This document shows, piece after piece, positions 52,113 through 63,654 of a DNA stretch of 64,000 bases. Source of the stretch: Euborellia annulipes. Taxonomy: Eukaryota; Arthropoda; Insecta; Dermaptera; Anisolabididae. Location: NCBI GenBank assembly GCA_023213315.1, contig JAKCPI010014080.1, positions 1 to 64,000 on the forward strand, written 5' to 3'. Each line of letters begins with the position of its first letter. The stretch's first letter is position 1. A model generated the notes under the pieces. It did not search any database. It worked only from the letters and a program-made list of their open reading frames with translations, and was not told the DNA's origin. The translations under genes and the position numbers were made by a program.

Positions 52113-52329
52113 TATATTTTTTTCACATGTTGTATAAATAAATGGCAGTGGAATAGATGTCTAGATAGAGCTTTTTAAGTTTTAACTTAATTGATTATCT
52201 CTAATCATTTTTTCTGTGATTTTCTTATCACTTTATTTCGATAAATAGTCAATAAATTCAATGTAATAAGTTTGTTGTTTTGAGCATTTTAAGATATTTT
52301 TATGCATAAATATAATTGAGAAATGTCAG

Positions 52330-53364
52330 GTGAATTTAAAAAACATTCTTATTGTTGGGTGGGGTCGCTTTTGTATTGCAGGGTTGTACAACCATGAATA
52401 CATCAACATCAGACGCTTTTAAACAATATGCTTCTGCTCAAGAACTCATTGATAAGCACAATATTAATAGAAAATAATAGCCCATTTAAAGAATATGTTT
52501 ATGATTGGGGATCAAAACAAAGCGATCAGCAGGTGCAGTCTTTAACACCGAAAAGTTACTTAAGCCGTTATTGTAGCGCTAAAGGTGGTCATTTTACTCA
52601 AGTGCAAAAAAGCACAATGAGTTCGGTTAAAGATATTTGGGCAAAAAAATTATTAAATACTTATAGCAGTGTTAAACAGGGGATCGGTGCATACCAATGT
52701 ACTGAAAGTAATGGTCAGCAATGGTATGTATCCATCGAACCTTTATCTGAACGTAAACTTGATCAAACTGGAACTCAGAGTTGTAAATTTGCAAACCAAA
52801 GTTTTATCTTTGGATGAGCTTAATAAATTCTATAACAACAAAAGCAATATGGCGGCAGTTGTCCAAGAAAAGAAATCTAAAAATAGTCATTCAAAAAGCA
52901 GTGATGCAAAAAGCACTGATATAAAAACGAATAATTCAAAAAATGTTGCTATTAACAATGTAGTAAAAACTCCCCTGTTAAAGTCATGGAAGAAAAAAAG
53001 CCAGTCGCCGCAGTTGCAGAAGAAGTGAAAGAAAAGCCTCAGCCTGAAAAAACAATAACGACACCGCAGTCACAACAGATGCAATTATATATTTCTGCAC
53101 GCAAAGAGTTAGGGCGTGGGCAAAATCAGATCAATGCCTGTAACAATGCTGAACGTGCTTATAATTATGGGCGCTTGCATGGAACAAGTGGAATTAATGT
53201 CTATGCTGAATCAGGTGTATTGGTGGCAAGATGTTTGACCAATGTGCCAAGTTACAGTCAGCGCTTTTTCTAATCCGCAAGATCGAGCCAAACGAATTTT
53301 GCAGAATTTGGCGGGTAATCAAAATCATGCAGTTGCCAAACATATGTTAAAACAGATTAAGTGA
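52330..53364 (+). CDS. Hypothetical lipoprotein
   Basis: About 345 residues from a GTG start, with at least five frame breaks. After the first break the N-terminus reads FVLQGCTTMNTS, a lipobox with Cys. The middle part (SYLSRYCSAKGGHFTQVQ, YQCTESNGQQWYVSIEP) has paired cysteines. A Lys/Ser-rich low-complexity linker and a C-terminal domain (SARKELGRGQNQINACNNAERAYNYGRLHG) follow. No known family is recognised. The mix of a Cys-containing domain and a charged linker suggests an envelope protein. Confidence 0.6.
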
Positions 53365-53418
53365 TGGAATAGGGTGTTTTACCTCAACGAAGTGAAACAC
53401 CCAAATAAATTAAAAGCG

Positions 53419-54413
53419 TTATTCATCATTCAATGAACATTCAAAACTACTCGGATTCTCTTTACAGCGAACTTTTTTGAGGAAATTCATCATTTGTGGA
53501 TCATAAATACCTGATTTAGTCAGTGCAATACGAGATTCACGCATCATTTTGATATAGTTCAGTTGTTCATTGGCTGGGATATTCATCCAATATTTTGCGG
53601 GAATTTCTTTTTCATATTTGGCTACGATGTTAAATGTTCTGCCCAATTGACTCGCGACCCAAGTTCGAGATTTTTGTCCAAAGCCTTGAGGGAATTTGTC
53701 TTTGCGAATAATAAAATTGGCCGAAATTTGAGTCAGTGGAAATTTTACAATTCCGCCTTTTTCTCCTAGGCCCTTATAGAGCTCAAAAGGGTTTAAATGC
53801 AACAACAGGTGCAGGAAGGATATCAATTTCATGATTGTTAAATTTAGCGCCTGCACTGGTGACATCAACAGAAACAGCTTGTGCACCCACTTGTTGAACC
53901 AATTTTGGTTGCGCTTCGTCATAACGGAACACCCCAATTTTTTTACCAGCAGCTTTGGCTAATGTGTTGATATTTTTGTCATTTACAAAAAGATATGCTG
54001 GGCCAATTGTACCTAATCCTGCAATTTCATAAGGACCATTGACCATCTTTCTCCGCTGCTCGAGGTAAAGACAATAATTTATAGGCTGAAATGGCTGTTT
54101 TCATATCCGTTAATGCACCGATCGCATCTAAGGAGCCAATATATTTATTAAATTGGCGACCACGTAAACCACTGATAATGGCACCATCACATTTACCCAC
54201 TTTTAAGTCTTCTGCGGCGAGCCTTTCGTCAGTAACGGCTCTTAAATCTATATCAGCGCCCCAATTTTTTGCTTCAAGTGCATAATCTTTAGCTAGGGCA
54301 TATGCATCACCTGCTTTACCAACCGGATCAAAAACACATACAACTTGCTTTGCTAAAGCAGGCATCGAAAGTGCGAATAAAGTAGTTATTGTGAGAGCTT
54401 GAACCATTTTCAT
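53419..54413 (-). CDS. AdeT-like putative solute-binding protein
   Basis: About 330 residues with breaks near 54040 and 53795. The signal peptide ends at PALAKQV. The mature protein begins VVCVFDPVGKAGDAYALAKD, characteristic of the AdeT1/AdeT2 family of Acinetobacter, annotated as RND efflux components but built like a TRAP-type periplasmic binding protein (GPAYLFVNDKNINTLAKAAGKKIGVF). It ends RCKENPSSFECSLNDE with two Cys likely in a disulfide. No transporter partner is adjacent, so its real function is open. Confidence 0.75.
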
Positions 54414-54787
54414 ATATATTTCCCTATAAACAGTTATGGCATATCTTATTAAAACGTATGTGCTATTGATGAACTAATGACCAACAGGATTGTTTTTTGT
54501 GTCAATAAATCCAACAAATGTAGGTTTTTGAGTATAGATTATCGATTGAGATCTGATCGGATATTGGTCTTTTAGATCTTTAATCATTTTGAGCTAGATG
54601 ACAGATTAAGAAAGTATTTTATTTTTGAAACTTGAGATGCTTTCTATTTTTAATACAACCTAAATATTGAATCCAGTTTAGCACAGCAAATGAGATTATT
54701 TTCAGTAGATGTTGTTTACAGAGTCATAACAGGCGAACAGGTAGCGCTTGTGATACAAAGGATTTAATTTCGAATTGGACTTTGTTT
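54414..54787. other. Divergent intergenic region between adeT-like and secreted-protein genes
   Basis: 374 bp with no credible gene. It must hold two divergent promoters. I see no palindromic operator. Confidence 0.4.
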
Positions 54788-55249
54788 ATGTCACGCCAAA
54801 TTTTCTCCTCAATGCATTCTAAATTTTCCCATATGGGTCGTTCTGTGTTTATGGCGACGGCATTAATGGGAACAGCACAATTTGCTGTCGCAGGGCCAAC
54901 CGTCGATCAACTCAGTGATTGTTTGGTAAAAGCAACCACAGCAACAGATAAAACTACAGTATTACAGTGGACGTTTGCTGCACTATCTACACACCCTGAT
55001 CTAAAAGCATTGAGTAATGTTAGTGATGCGCAAAGAACGCAACTCGATCAAAAGTTTGCTCAGGTTTTGCAACGGGTGATTGTAGAGCAGTGTTCCGCAC
55101 AGACCAAAGCAGTGATTGCAGCTGAAGGTGTGCAAGCAGTAGGTGATAGTTTCCAAGAGTTAGGGCGTACGACAGGTGAAGATATTATTAAAAACCCTGA
55201 AGTGAAAAAACAGTTACAGGGTGTATTGCGTTATATCAGACTTAAATAA
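54788..55249 (+). CDS. Hypothetical secreted protein
   Basis: 153 residues from Met54788; the signal peptide has a hydrophobic core FMATALMGTAQFAVAG, cleaved near VAG. The mature part is mostly helical with two Cys (DCLVKA and EQCSAQ). No domain recognised. It stands alone with about 370 bp of unassigned sequence on the left and 350 bp on the right. Confidence 0.65.
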   Translation: MSRQIFSSMHSKFSHMGRSVFMATALMGTAQFAVAGPTVDQLSDCLVKATTATDKTTVLQWTFAALSTHPDLKALSNVSDAQRTQLDQKFAQVLQRVIVEQCSAQTKAVIAAEGVQAVGDSFQELGRTTGEDIIKNPEVKKQLQGVLRYIRLK

Positions 55250-55603
55250 ATTGGTGATGACTTTTTTAACCCCTGATATTTGGAATAAGTTGGGTGTGAT
55301 TCGCCCATAAATCACTTAACCTTTACGGAGCAAGACTTCTTATCTGTTTAAAGGGGATGAAATATTCATGATGCAATTGAAATCATTATAGAAATCTCAA
55401 CGAAGCTCCTCTTACTATTGAAAGGGTTTGGGGAGTGGAATGAATACATCAAGAAAGCTTGTTTAAAGTGGCATTGTTAAAATTAGATTGAGTTTTTGGT
55501 CTGTAAAAAATTGGTGATTGAGGGTATTTAAAAGATCGGGTTTTTTCAGTGATTGCATGTTATCTTGATGATTTGATTCAAAGAAAGCTTTAGGTCAATT
55601 TAA
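55250..55603. other. Intergenic stretch without recognisable features
   Basis: 354 bp between two small genes. I see no reading frame, strong hairpin or promoter consensus that I would defend. Confidence 0.5.
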
Positions 55604-56123
55604 TGAATTTTGAAAAACTCTTTTTTATATAAACAATGGTCAGATCAGCGTTTATTTAAAGCCATAGATCAAATTGATCAAGTGCAATATTTAGAAGATT
55701 ATAATTTTGCCAAGCAACAATTTAATCATATGATCATTGTCGAAGAGTTATTTAGATCTCGGCTAGAAAACAAAAAAGCGTTGCACAGTCAAACCAATAC
55801 AGAATTTTTTACCCGCCTTAGATGAACTTAAACATCGAATTGCTGAATCACATTTATGGTTTATTGAATTTGCACAAAATATTCAATTGGATCAACTTGC
55901 AGAAATTATTCATTTTCAATTTATAGATAAAAAAACGGGTAGCCTATCAATAGAAGAGATCCTCTTTCATATCATCAATCATGGAACATACCATAGAGGC
56001 AATATCGCGCATGCTTTGCATCATGCTCAGGTGGTTCATCCTGCTGATACATATACGGTCTTTATTCATCAGTATGAACCTGAGCGTAGAGTAGATAAAA
56101 TTACTCAGATATATTATGACTAG
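55604..56123 (+). CDS. DinB/YfiT-like putative metal-dependent hydrolase
   Basis: About 172 residues with breaks near 55622 and 55818. It is a four-helix-bundle protein; the three expected metal ligands are visible as FNHMIIVEELF (His) and HIINHGTYHRGNI (two His spaced HxxxH), the DinB-superfamily pattern. Members are often thiol transferases (bacillithiol or mycothiol S-transferase-like) or of unknown function. The gene stands alone at the left edge of an AT-rich accessory patch. Confidence 0.8.
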
Positions 56124-56204
56124 AAATATTTGGGATTATAAGCTTGTTGTGTTTACTTAATTATTCTACATTTGTAGGTAGTTAAAATAATTGGAATTCA
56201 TGTA

Positions 56205-57116
56205 GTGAACAAAAAAACTGAATTAGAAAATGATGAAGAAATTACTAGTAAAAAAGAGCTAGAAAAAAAAGTAAGACTTACATGTGGGAATTATTATGCC
56301 AATTGCTACAATGTCATCAGAGTACACGAGTGATCATTGGTCTGATATTCGACATATAGGTTACATAAAGCAATTGAAAAGCAGGTTTTATTCCTCGTAT
56401 TGTAAGTGATTCTGAAGAAAGTACTGTAATTCATGGTTCAATTATCAATAATATTTATAATGATGCAATTATCGTTTGTGATGTAAGTAATAAGAATGCA
56501 AATGTGATGTTTGAACTAGGAATGAGATTAGCATTCAATAAGCCAGTTGTAATTGTTAAGGATGACAAAAACGGATTATTCGTTTCGATACAGGCAATAT
56601 TCAACATGAACCTTACCGTAAAGATTTGGAGACATAGTACAGTTGAAAGAATTTATTGAAGATCTGAGTAGGAAGATTATCAAAACTTATGAAGCATCGC
56701 AGAAGGAAGAATACCAATCTTTTTTAAGTTATTTTGGTAAATTCGAAGTCGCTAAAATAGAAAATAAATCGATTGGCGAAGAAGAAGCATTAGAAAAGTT
56801 ATTGAATAAAATGAATTCCATTGAATCTCAATTAAAGGCCGTTACCCCCAAAGAAGAAAATGTTAGATACGTATCTGATAATAGGATAGCAAATCCTAAA
56901 AGCTATCTGTTCGTTATACTGTATCCAACGAAGACAATATTCCTCTTATTTTAAAAGGCGTTAGTGAGAATTTAAGTAATATTGAGAATTTATATTATGA
57001 CCATAATATGGAAAGGGATAATTATTGAATTTATTAGTCCTTTGACTATGGATGATAGAAAGCGTTTAGTTCAGATAGTAAAACAAGTAGCTAATGATAA
57101 TGATTTACCATTTTAG
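56205..57116 (+). CDS. Nucleoside-2-deoxyribosyltransferase/TIR-like protein, possible defence effector
   Basis: About 300 residues from a GTG at 56205, breaks near 56293, 56357, 56570, 56625 and 56910. After a charged N-terminus the core reads CGIIMPIATMS, GFIPRIVSDSEES and CDVSNKNANVMFELGMRLAF followed by NKPVVIVKDD. The ordering Ile-Met-Pro strand, CDxSxxNxNVxFELG and YSFDTG..QHEPYRKDLRY is typical of a Rossmann-like NDT/TIR-related family that senses or cleaves nucleotides. A helical C-terminal half (FIEDLSRKIIKTYEAS) follows. The Glu in FELG matches the catalytic Glu of NDT enzymes. The Shedu-like gene 1.3 kb away makes a defence role plausible. This is inference. Confidence 0.55.
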
Positions 57117-57242
57117 AAATCCATAATTATGTAAAAAATACCTGCTCTAATGATTCTGACTTCAATTAAGTTAGACGGATTAATTAAGCGGTTTAAATGA
57201 CTGAGCCTGTATTCTATAGGGCTTAGTTTAATGAGCAGGCTT

Positions 57243-57704
57243 TCACCCCTGATACTCATAGCGATTTAGCTCATAACTTTTACCATCCCAACGATACACC
57301 GCAAAACATAAACCTGACCTCCATTTTCGGAGACATCAGGCCAACCATCTTTGCCTGTGCTTTTAGAAAAGTCGGTATACCAAGTGTTTTCAAAAATAGT
57401 TTTCCATTTCCCATTTTTCTGTTGTGCAACAAGGTGGTATCCCACGCCTGTATTGGCCATAACACATACTGTTGTAGTCTGAAATAACAGCATCATTTAG
57501 CCCATCTCTTATTTAAATCCCGATATACAGTAATTTCACCTGTTTCGGCATTTTCCTTCCCAATCCATGTTTGGTTCCTTTGCAAAACCTGCTGCTTTAA
57601 AAATCAAGCTGGGCTTCTTTTGAAGGAATATTAATTTTCGTTTCTGCAAAAGTTGTAGTTGTGTAAAGGACAAGTGTTGAGAGAGTTAGGATAGATATTT
57701 TCAT
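57243..57704 (-). CDS. Hypothetical secreted protein with FG-GAP/VCBS-like segment
   Basis: About 153 residues, breaks near 57600, 57555, 57500, 57460, 57375 and 57325. The signal peptide MKISILTLSTLVLYTTTTFA is clear. Pieces include FAKEPNMDWEGKCRN, DLNKDG-type text, GYHLVAQQKNGKWKTIFE and KDGWPDV. The pattern 'GYHLVAQ..GKWKTI....GWPDV' resembles a small conserved Acinetobacter exported family of unknown function. It is transcribed opposite to its neighbours. Confidence 0.5.
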
Positions 57705-57951
57705 TTTTTCCAAAGTTTTGATTGATGTAATATAGTTTTATCTATTTCGATTGTATTGATATATTGAGTGCTTGCAGTAAGCTATGTTTGATGTTTTGTT
57801 GAAAATATTGAGTAAAAGTAGATAGCTTTTAAATTTTTTCTCAAAACTTTAAGTGACTTGAATTTTAGCGACAATATATGTCGTATGTAGGATTGTTTTT
57901 TAGGGTTGATTGACGTTATATTTTTGAAAATTAAGAAAATATGAGGTACTT

Positions 57952-58342
57952 ATGAAATATCTGATTCGATCTTTGTATTGAATTTTAACAAAAATAGTAA
58001 TTATTCTTAGTTTAGCATTTTGTGGTAGAGTTAGGTATTATTTAATAAAAGATCAACATGTGGTTGTCATACGTGGAACTGACTTAGATGATTTGAATTT
58101 TGGTCAAAGTATAACTAATGCTATTGTAAGAATAGTAAGATTTATATGAATATGGATATTTAAGTGAAAAGAATATTACATTCATTGAACATTATGAGAG
58201 AAAATGATTTTAGAAGTGATACTTTGATATAGCTGAGTTGTTCCCGAGGACAAATTTCCTGAGGAAAATTTCATCAGAAGATGTATGTAAGTTAATTAGT
58301 GAGGATTTATTTAAAGATTTAATTATTAAGTCAATCAAATAA
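57952..58342 (+). CDS. Unrecognised, heavily broken reading frame upstream of the Shedu-like gene
   Basis: Coding-like pieces in shifting frames: a hydrophobic start (MKYLIRSL), then HVVVIRGTDLDDLNFGQS, then RENDFRSDTFDIAEL and FLRKISSEDVCKLISEDLF, ending IIKSIK. No family is recognised. It is very AT-rich, like the gene after it, and could be the first gene of the same operon. Confidence 0.3.
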
Positions 58343-58377
58343 GTTATAAAATAGTTGATCAAGTAAAAAAAAAAAAT

Positions 58378-59121
58378 ATGTTTGAAAAAAATAATCCCTT
58401 TCTTTGATTCTTGTTATCAACCTTCAAATAGTTTTATTCAACGTAAACTTGAAATTAAAGATTCAATGGTTTCGAGAGATAAATTAATGGATATAATTGT
58501 AAGTGATGGTACAGAAATGGAAATTCAGAAATTAATAAAAAAAGATTTATCGTGGATTTTAGCAGAAGCCTATACTGATAATGAAGAATATATTTGTTTT
58601 TCAGAGTTTCCTTTAGATAATGGATTTATTGATTTTGTTATTTTTAACTGGTAGATCAAGGATGGATGTCATATTAGATTGAAATTAAAAAAAGGTGCAA
58701 ATTTTAATCTTGTTAATTCAAATCATTATAATAATTTTAACTCTAATATAAGTAAGGCTTCTTCACAAATAGAGTTAAGAGTTGGGAATATATTTAAAAG
58801 TTAGAGTCTTTTAGATTATTTTAAGCCATGAAATTCGTAAAAGAGTTGAGAATAACGAAAAATTATATAATTCATTTATTGCCCATCTGGAGAACTTCTA
58901 GGTGGATCCAAATAAAGATATTAATATCAGAACAATTATTATTGGCGGGAGAACAAAGGATGATTTATTAGGAAAGTTCTATTAGGCAGAACTATGAAAG
59001 AAATAGAATTCCACCAATAAGATTAGAATCGATGGGATACATTTATCCGAAGATTGAAAATGAAGAACGATATCTCCCTCACATTAAGTATGGAGATAAT
59101 ATAAAAATTAAATCAGCTTAA
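58378..59121 (+). CDS. DUF4263/Shedu SduA-like anti-phage protein
   Basis: About 248 residues, with at least five frame breaks. Landmarks are [58 protein letters not shown] and [19 protein letters not shown] (after an IEIK-like catalytic strand). The C-terminal text is [20 protein letters not shown], then [12 protein letters not shown]. The order matches Shedu-type DUF4263 proteins, whose PD-(D/E)XK-like domain cleaves nucleic acid in phage defence. Its stop overlaps the convergent gatB stop (TTAA, 59118-59121), so an accessory gene abuts a core gene with no spacer. Confidence is limited by the broken frame. Confidence 0.65.
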
Positions 59122-60601
59122 CCAATCAATTTCTTCATCAATTCATTGACTTGAGCAGGGTTGGCTTTACCACGAGAGGCTTTCATCACTTGACCAACTA
59201 GACCGTTGAATGCTTTCTCTTTACCAGACTTATACTCTTCAACCATCTTCTCATTGGCAGCAAGCACTTCTTTGATGATGGCTTCAATGGCACCTGTATC
59301 AGTTTCCTGTTTCAAGCCTTTTTCAGCAATGATGTCATCTGCAGTTTTGCCTTCTTCCCACATAAAGCCAAACACTTGCTTAGCAATCTTACCGCTAATC
59401 GGTATTGTCAACAATACGTGCGATCATCCCGCCAAGTTGTTCTGCTGAAACAGGAGAGTCTTGAAGTTCAAGGCTGGCTTTATTTAAAGCACCAGAGAAC
59501 TCACCCATCACCCAGTTTGCAGCAACTTTACCTTGAGCCGCGCCGCCAGAAGCCGTAACAACCGCTTCATAGAAGTCAGCCAATTCACGAGATAGAGTCA
59601 GTACATGTGCATCATATTCAGTTACAGCAAAGTCTGCGATAAAACGCGTACGACGCGCTTTAGGTAACTCAGGAAGTGCAGCACGATGCAGCTTCAATTT
59701 GCTCATTTGCAATGATCACTGGAAGCAAGTCAGGGTCAGGGAAGTAACGGTAATCGTTGGCTTCTTCCTTAGAACGCATTGAACGTGTTTCCATTTTGTT
59801 CGGATCGAACAAACGGGTTTCTTGATCAATACGACCGCCATCTTCCAAGATGTCCATTTGACGTTGAATTTCAACATTGATGGCTTGTTCGATAAAACGG
59901 AATGAGTTGAGGTTTTTTAACTCACAACGGGTACCAAATGGTTGCCCCGGACGACGTAACGATACGTTACAGTCAGCACGGAATGAACCTTCAGCCATGT
60001 TACCGTCAGAAATCCCTAACCAACGCACCAAAGTGTGAATCGATTTGATATAAGCAACAGCTTCTTCAACTGAACGCATATCAGGTTCAGACACGATTTC
60101 AAGTAAAGGTGTGCCAGCACGGTTTAAGTCGATGCCAGACATGCCTTCGAATTGATCGTGAATCGATTTACCTGCATCTTCTTCCAAATGCGCACGAGTC
60201 ACGCCCATACGCTTCACTGTGCCATCTTCAAGCTGGATATCGATATGACCTAGCCCAACGATAGGATTGTCCATCTGGCTGATCTGGTAGCCTTTTGGCG
60301 AGTCTGGGTAAAAGTAGTTCTTACGCGCAAATACAGAGGCTTGGTCGATATAGGCATCAATCCCCAAACCAAAACGAATTGCAAGATCAACCACTTCTTG
60401 GTTTAGCACAGGAAGTACACCCGGCATTGCCAAGTCGACAAGGCTGGCTTGAGTATTCGGGTCTTGACCAAATTCAGTTGATGAACCTGAAAAGATTTTA
60501 GACTGAGTTGCAAGCTGTGTGTGAATCTCAATACCAATAACGACTTCCCAACCGTCAATCAGCTTTGACACGGATGGTGCTAACTTTTGAGCTTCAGTCA
60601 T
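59118..60601 (-). CDS. gatB: Asp-tRNA(Asn)/Glu-tRNA(Gln) amidotransferase subunit B
   Basis: About 494 residues, breaks near 59705 and 59405. The N-terminal catalytic/kinase half has [43 protein letters not shown] text (read [12 protein letters not shown]) and [10 protein letters not shown]. The C-terminal tRNA-binding half and YqeY-like tail ([13 protein letters not shown]; ...[17 protein letters not shown]) follow. GatB activates the misacylated tRNA; GatA supplies ammonia. It is essential in organisms lacking GlnRS or AsnRS or needing transamidation, so the breaks are almost certainly sequencing errors. Confidence 0.95.
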
Positions 60602-60613
60602 TATGCATTCTCC

Positions 60614-62081
60614 TCAGCAATATGCCGCACGTTTAGTATGCCAATCTGTATTTTGTTGATATTGATGCACAATTGAAAGTAATTGTGATTCTGACCAATA
60701 GTTACCAATTAACTGTAAACCTACTGGGAGATTATTCGTATCAAAACCAACAGGTGCGTTAATGGCTGGTAAGCCGGCCAAGTTCACCGCAAGTGTATAG
60801 ATATCGCCTAAATACATTTCGGTTGGACTCAAGTTCGCACCGATTTTGTATGCTGTTGTTGGTGCAGATGGTGCTGCAATCACATCGACATTTTCAAAAG
60901 CTTTTAAGAAATCCTGTTGGATTAAACGACGAACTTTTTGTGCTTTCACGTAGTAAGCATCGTAATAACCAGCAGAAAGCGCATAAGTACCAATCAAGAT
61001 ACGACGTTGTACTTCTGCACCAAACGCTTCTGAGCGAGAGCGTTTATAGAGATCTAAAATATCAGTCGGGTTTTCACAACGGTAGCCATAGCGAACACCG
61101 TCATAACGTGACAAGTTAGAAGACGCTTCCGCAGGCGCGATCAAATAATAAGTTGGTACATAGGCTTCAGTCATGTTGAGGTCAATCTCAACCAATGTCG
61201 CGCCCATGTCTTGCAATTTTTTCAAAGATTCTTCAACACGTGCCTTAACTTCTGCATCGAGACCTTGAACATTGAAGTATTGTTTTGGAATACCAATACG
61301 TAAACCTTTCACTGCTGTTGCATTTAAGTTTGCAACATAGTCATCCACTTCTTTGTTGATTGAGGTTGAATCTTTGAGGTCATGTCCAGCAATGGTGTTC
61401 ATCAAAAAGGCACAGTCTTCAGCAAGAACGTGCCATTGGGCCACCTTGATCAAGTGATGACGCAAATGCAATCATCCCGAAACGAGAGACACGGCCATAG
61501 GTCGGTTTAAGACCGGTTAAGCCACAGAAAGAAGCAGGCTGGCGAATTGAACCACCTGTGTCGGTACCTGTTGCAAGCGGTGCAAGATCAGCCGCAACAA
61601 CAGCCGCAGAACCACCAGAAGAGCCACCTGGAACATGTTCTAAGTTCCATGGGTTTTTAGTCGCGCCGTAGAATGAACTTTCAGAGGTTGAACCCATTGC
61701 GAATTCATCCATGTTCACTTTACCTAAAGTCACTAGGCCAGCTGCTTTGGCTTTCGCCACCACAGTTGCATCATAAGGTGAAATGAAGTTGTCCAGCATT
61801 TTTGAACCCGCAGTGGTTTTAATCCCTTGGGTACAGAAAATATCTTTATGCGCCAGTGGAACACCAGTCAATACGCCAGCAGTTCCAGATTTTAGTAAGT
61901 TGTCAGCAGCATCAGCTTGAGCCAATGCTTGTTCGGGAGTGACCGTTACATACGATTTGACACGATCATCAATTTTCGCAATACGGTCCAAATAATGCTG
62001 AGTCAATTCACGAGATGAAAATTGGGCAGATTTTAAGCCTTCTGTCATTTCACGAATCGATAAACGGTGTAAATCAGTCAT
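60614..62081 (-). CDS. gatA: Asp-tRNA(Asn)/Glu-tRNA(Gln) amidotransferase subunit A
   Basis: About 489 residues with one break near 61430 caused by one extra base. It is an amidase-signature protein: Lys in [15 protein letters not shown], the [17 protein letters not shown] motif (read [13 protein letters not shown]), and [17 protein letters not shown] with the cis-Ser and nucleophile Ser. It releases ammonia from glutamine for transfer to the GatB-activated tRNA. It lies between gatC and gatB in one operon. Confidence 0.95.
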
Positions 62082-62133
62082 GAGTACAATTCTTTACGAT
62101 TAATTTTTTAAAATAAGTTCATTTGATCAAATA

Positions 62134-62448
62134 TTATTCAATCACTCTCGGAACGAGGTACAAACCATCCTGAGTTGCAGGAGCAATGGCTTGATATTCT
62201 TCACGATGGTTCGCTTCAGTCACGACATCTGGACGAAGTGGTTGCGGATTATCAAATGGGCTCTTAAGTGGCTCAACACCATCGGTATTGATCGCTTTTA
62301 AGGTCTCCATCATCCCTAAGATTTTATTTAAACTTTGAGCATATTCAGCAGATTGCGTATCATTCAGCGACAATCGAGCAAGATTGGCGATTTGCGATAC
62401 AGTTTGTGCATTTAATTCTGCAGAATGCTGAACATCTGAACTTGACAT
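62134..62448 (-). CDS. gatC: Asp-tRNA(Asn)/Glu-tRNA(Gln) amidotransferase subunit C
   Basis: Intact, 104 residues. GatC hallmarks are VSQIANLARLSLNDTQSAEY and GMMETLKAINTDGVEPLK, ending GLYLVPRVIE. It belts GatA and GatB together. It is the first gene of the gatCAB operon, divergent from mreB across 134 bp that must hold both promoters. Confidence 0.95.
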   Translation of the reverse strand: MSSSDVQHSAELNAQTVSQIANLARLSLNDTQSAEYAQSLNKILGMMETLKAINTDGVEPLKSPFDNPQPLRPDVVTEANHREEYQAIAPATQDGLYLVPRVIE

Positions 62449-62573
62449 GATGTCTCACCTAATCAGTTTTAAAAAAATTCAAAATATCGTGCGTTATAAT
62501 AAGCGATTGACTTGTTCAAATCATCACATTTAGTTAAAGTTGCCATCTTGCGTCCATATAAAGTTTAAACTGA

Positions 62574-63623
<1,050 letters not shown>

Positions 63624-63654
63624 ACTATACTCGATTAAGTTTAAGGATGAGGCG

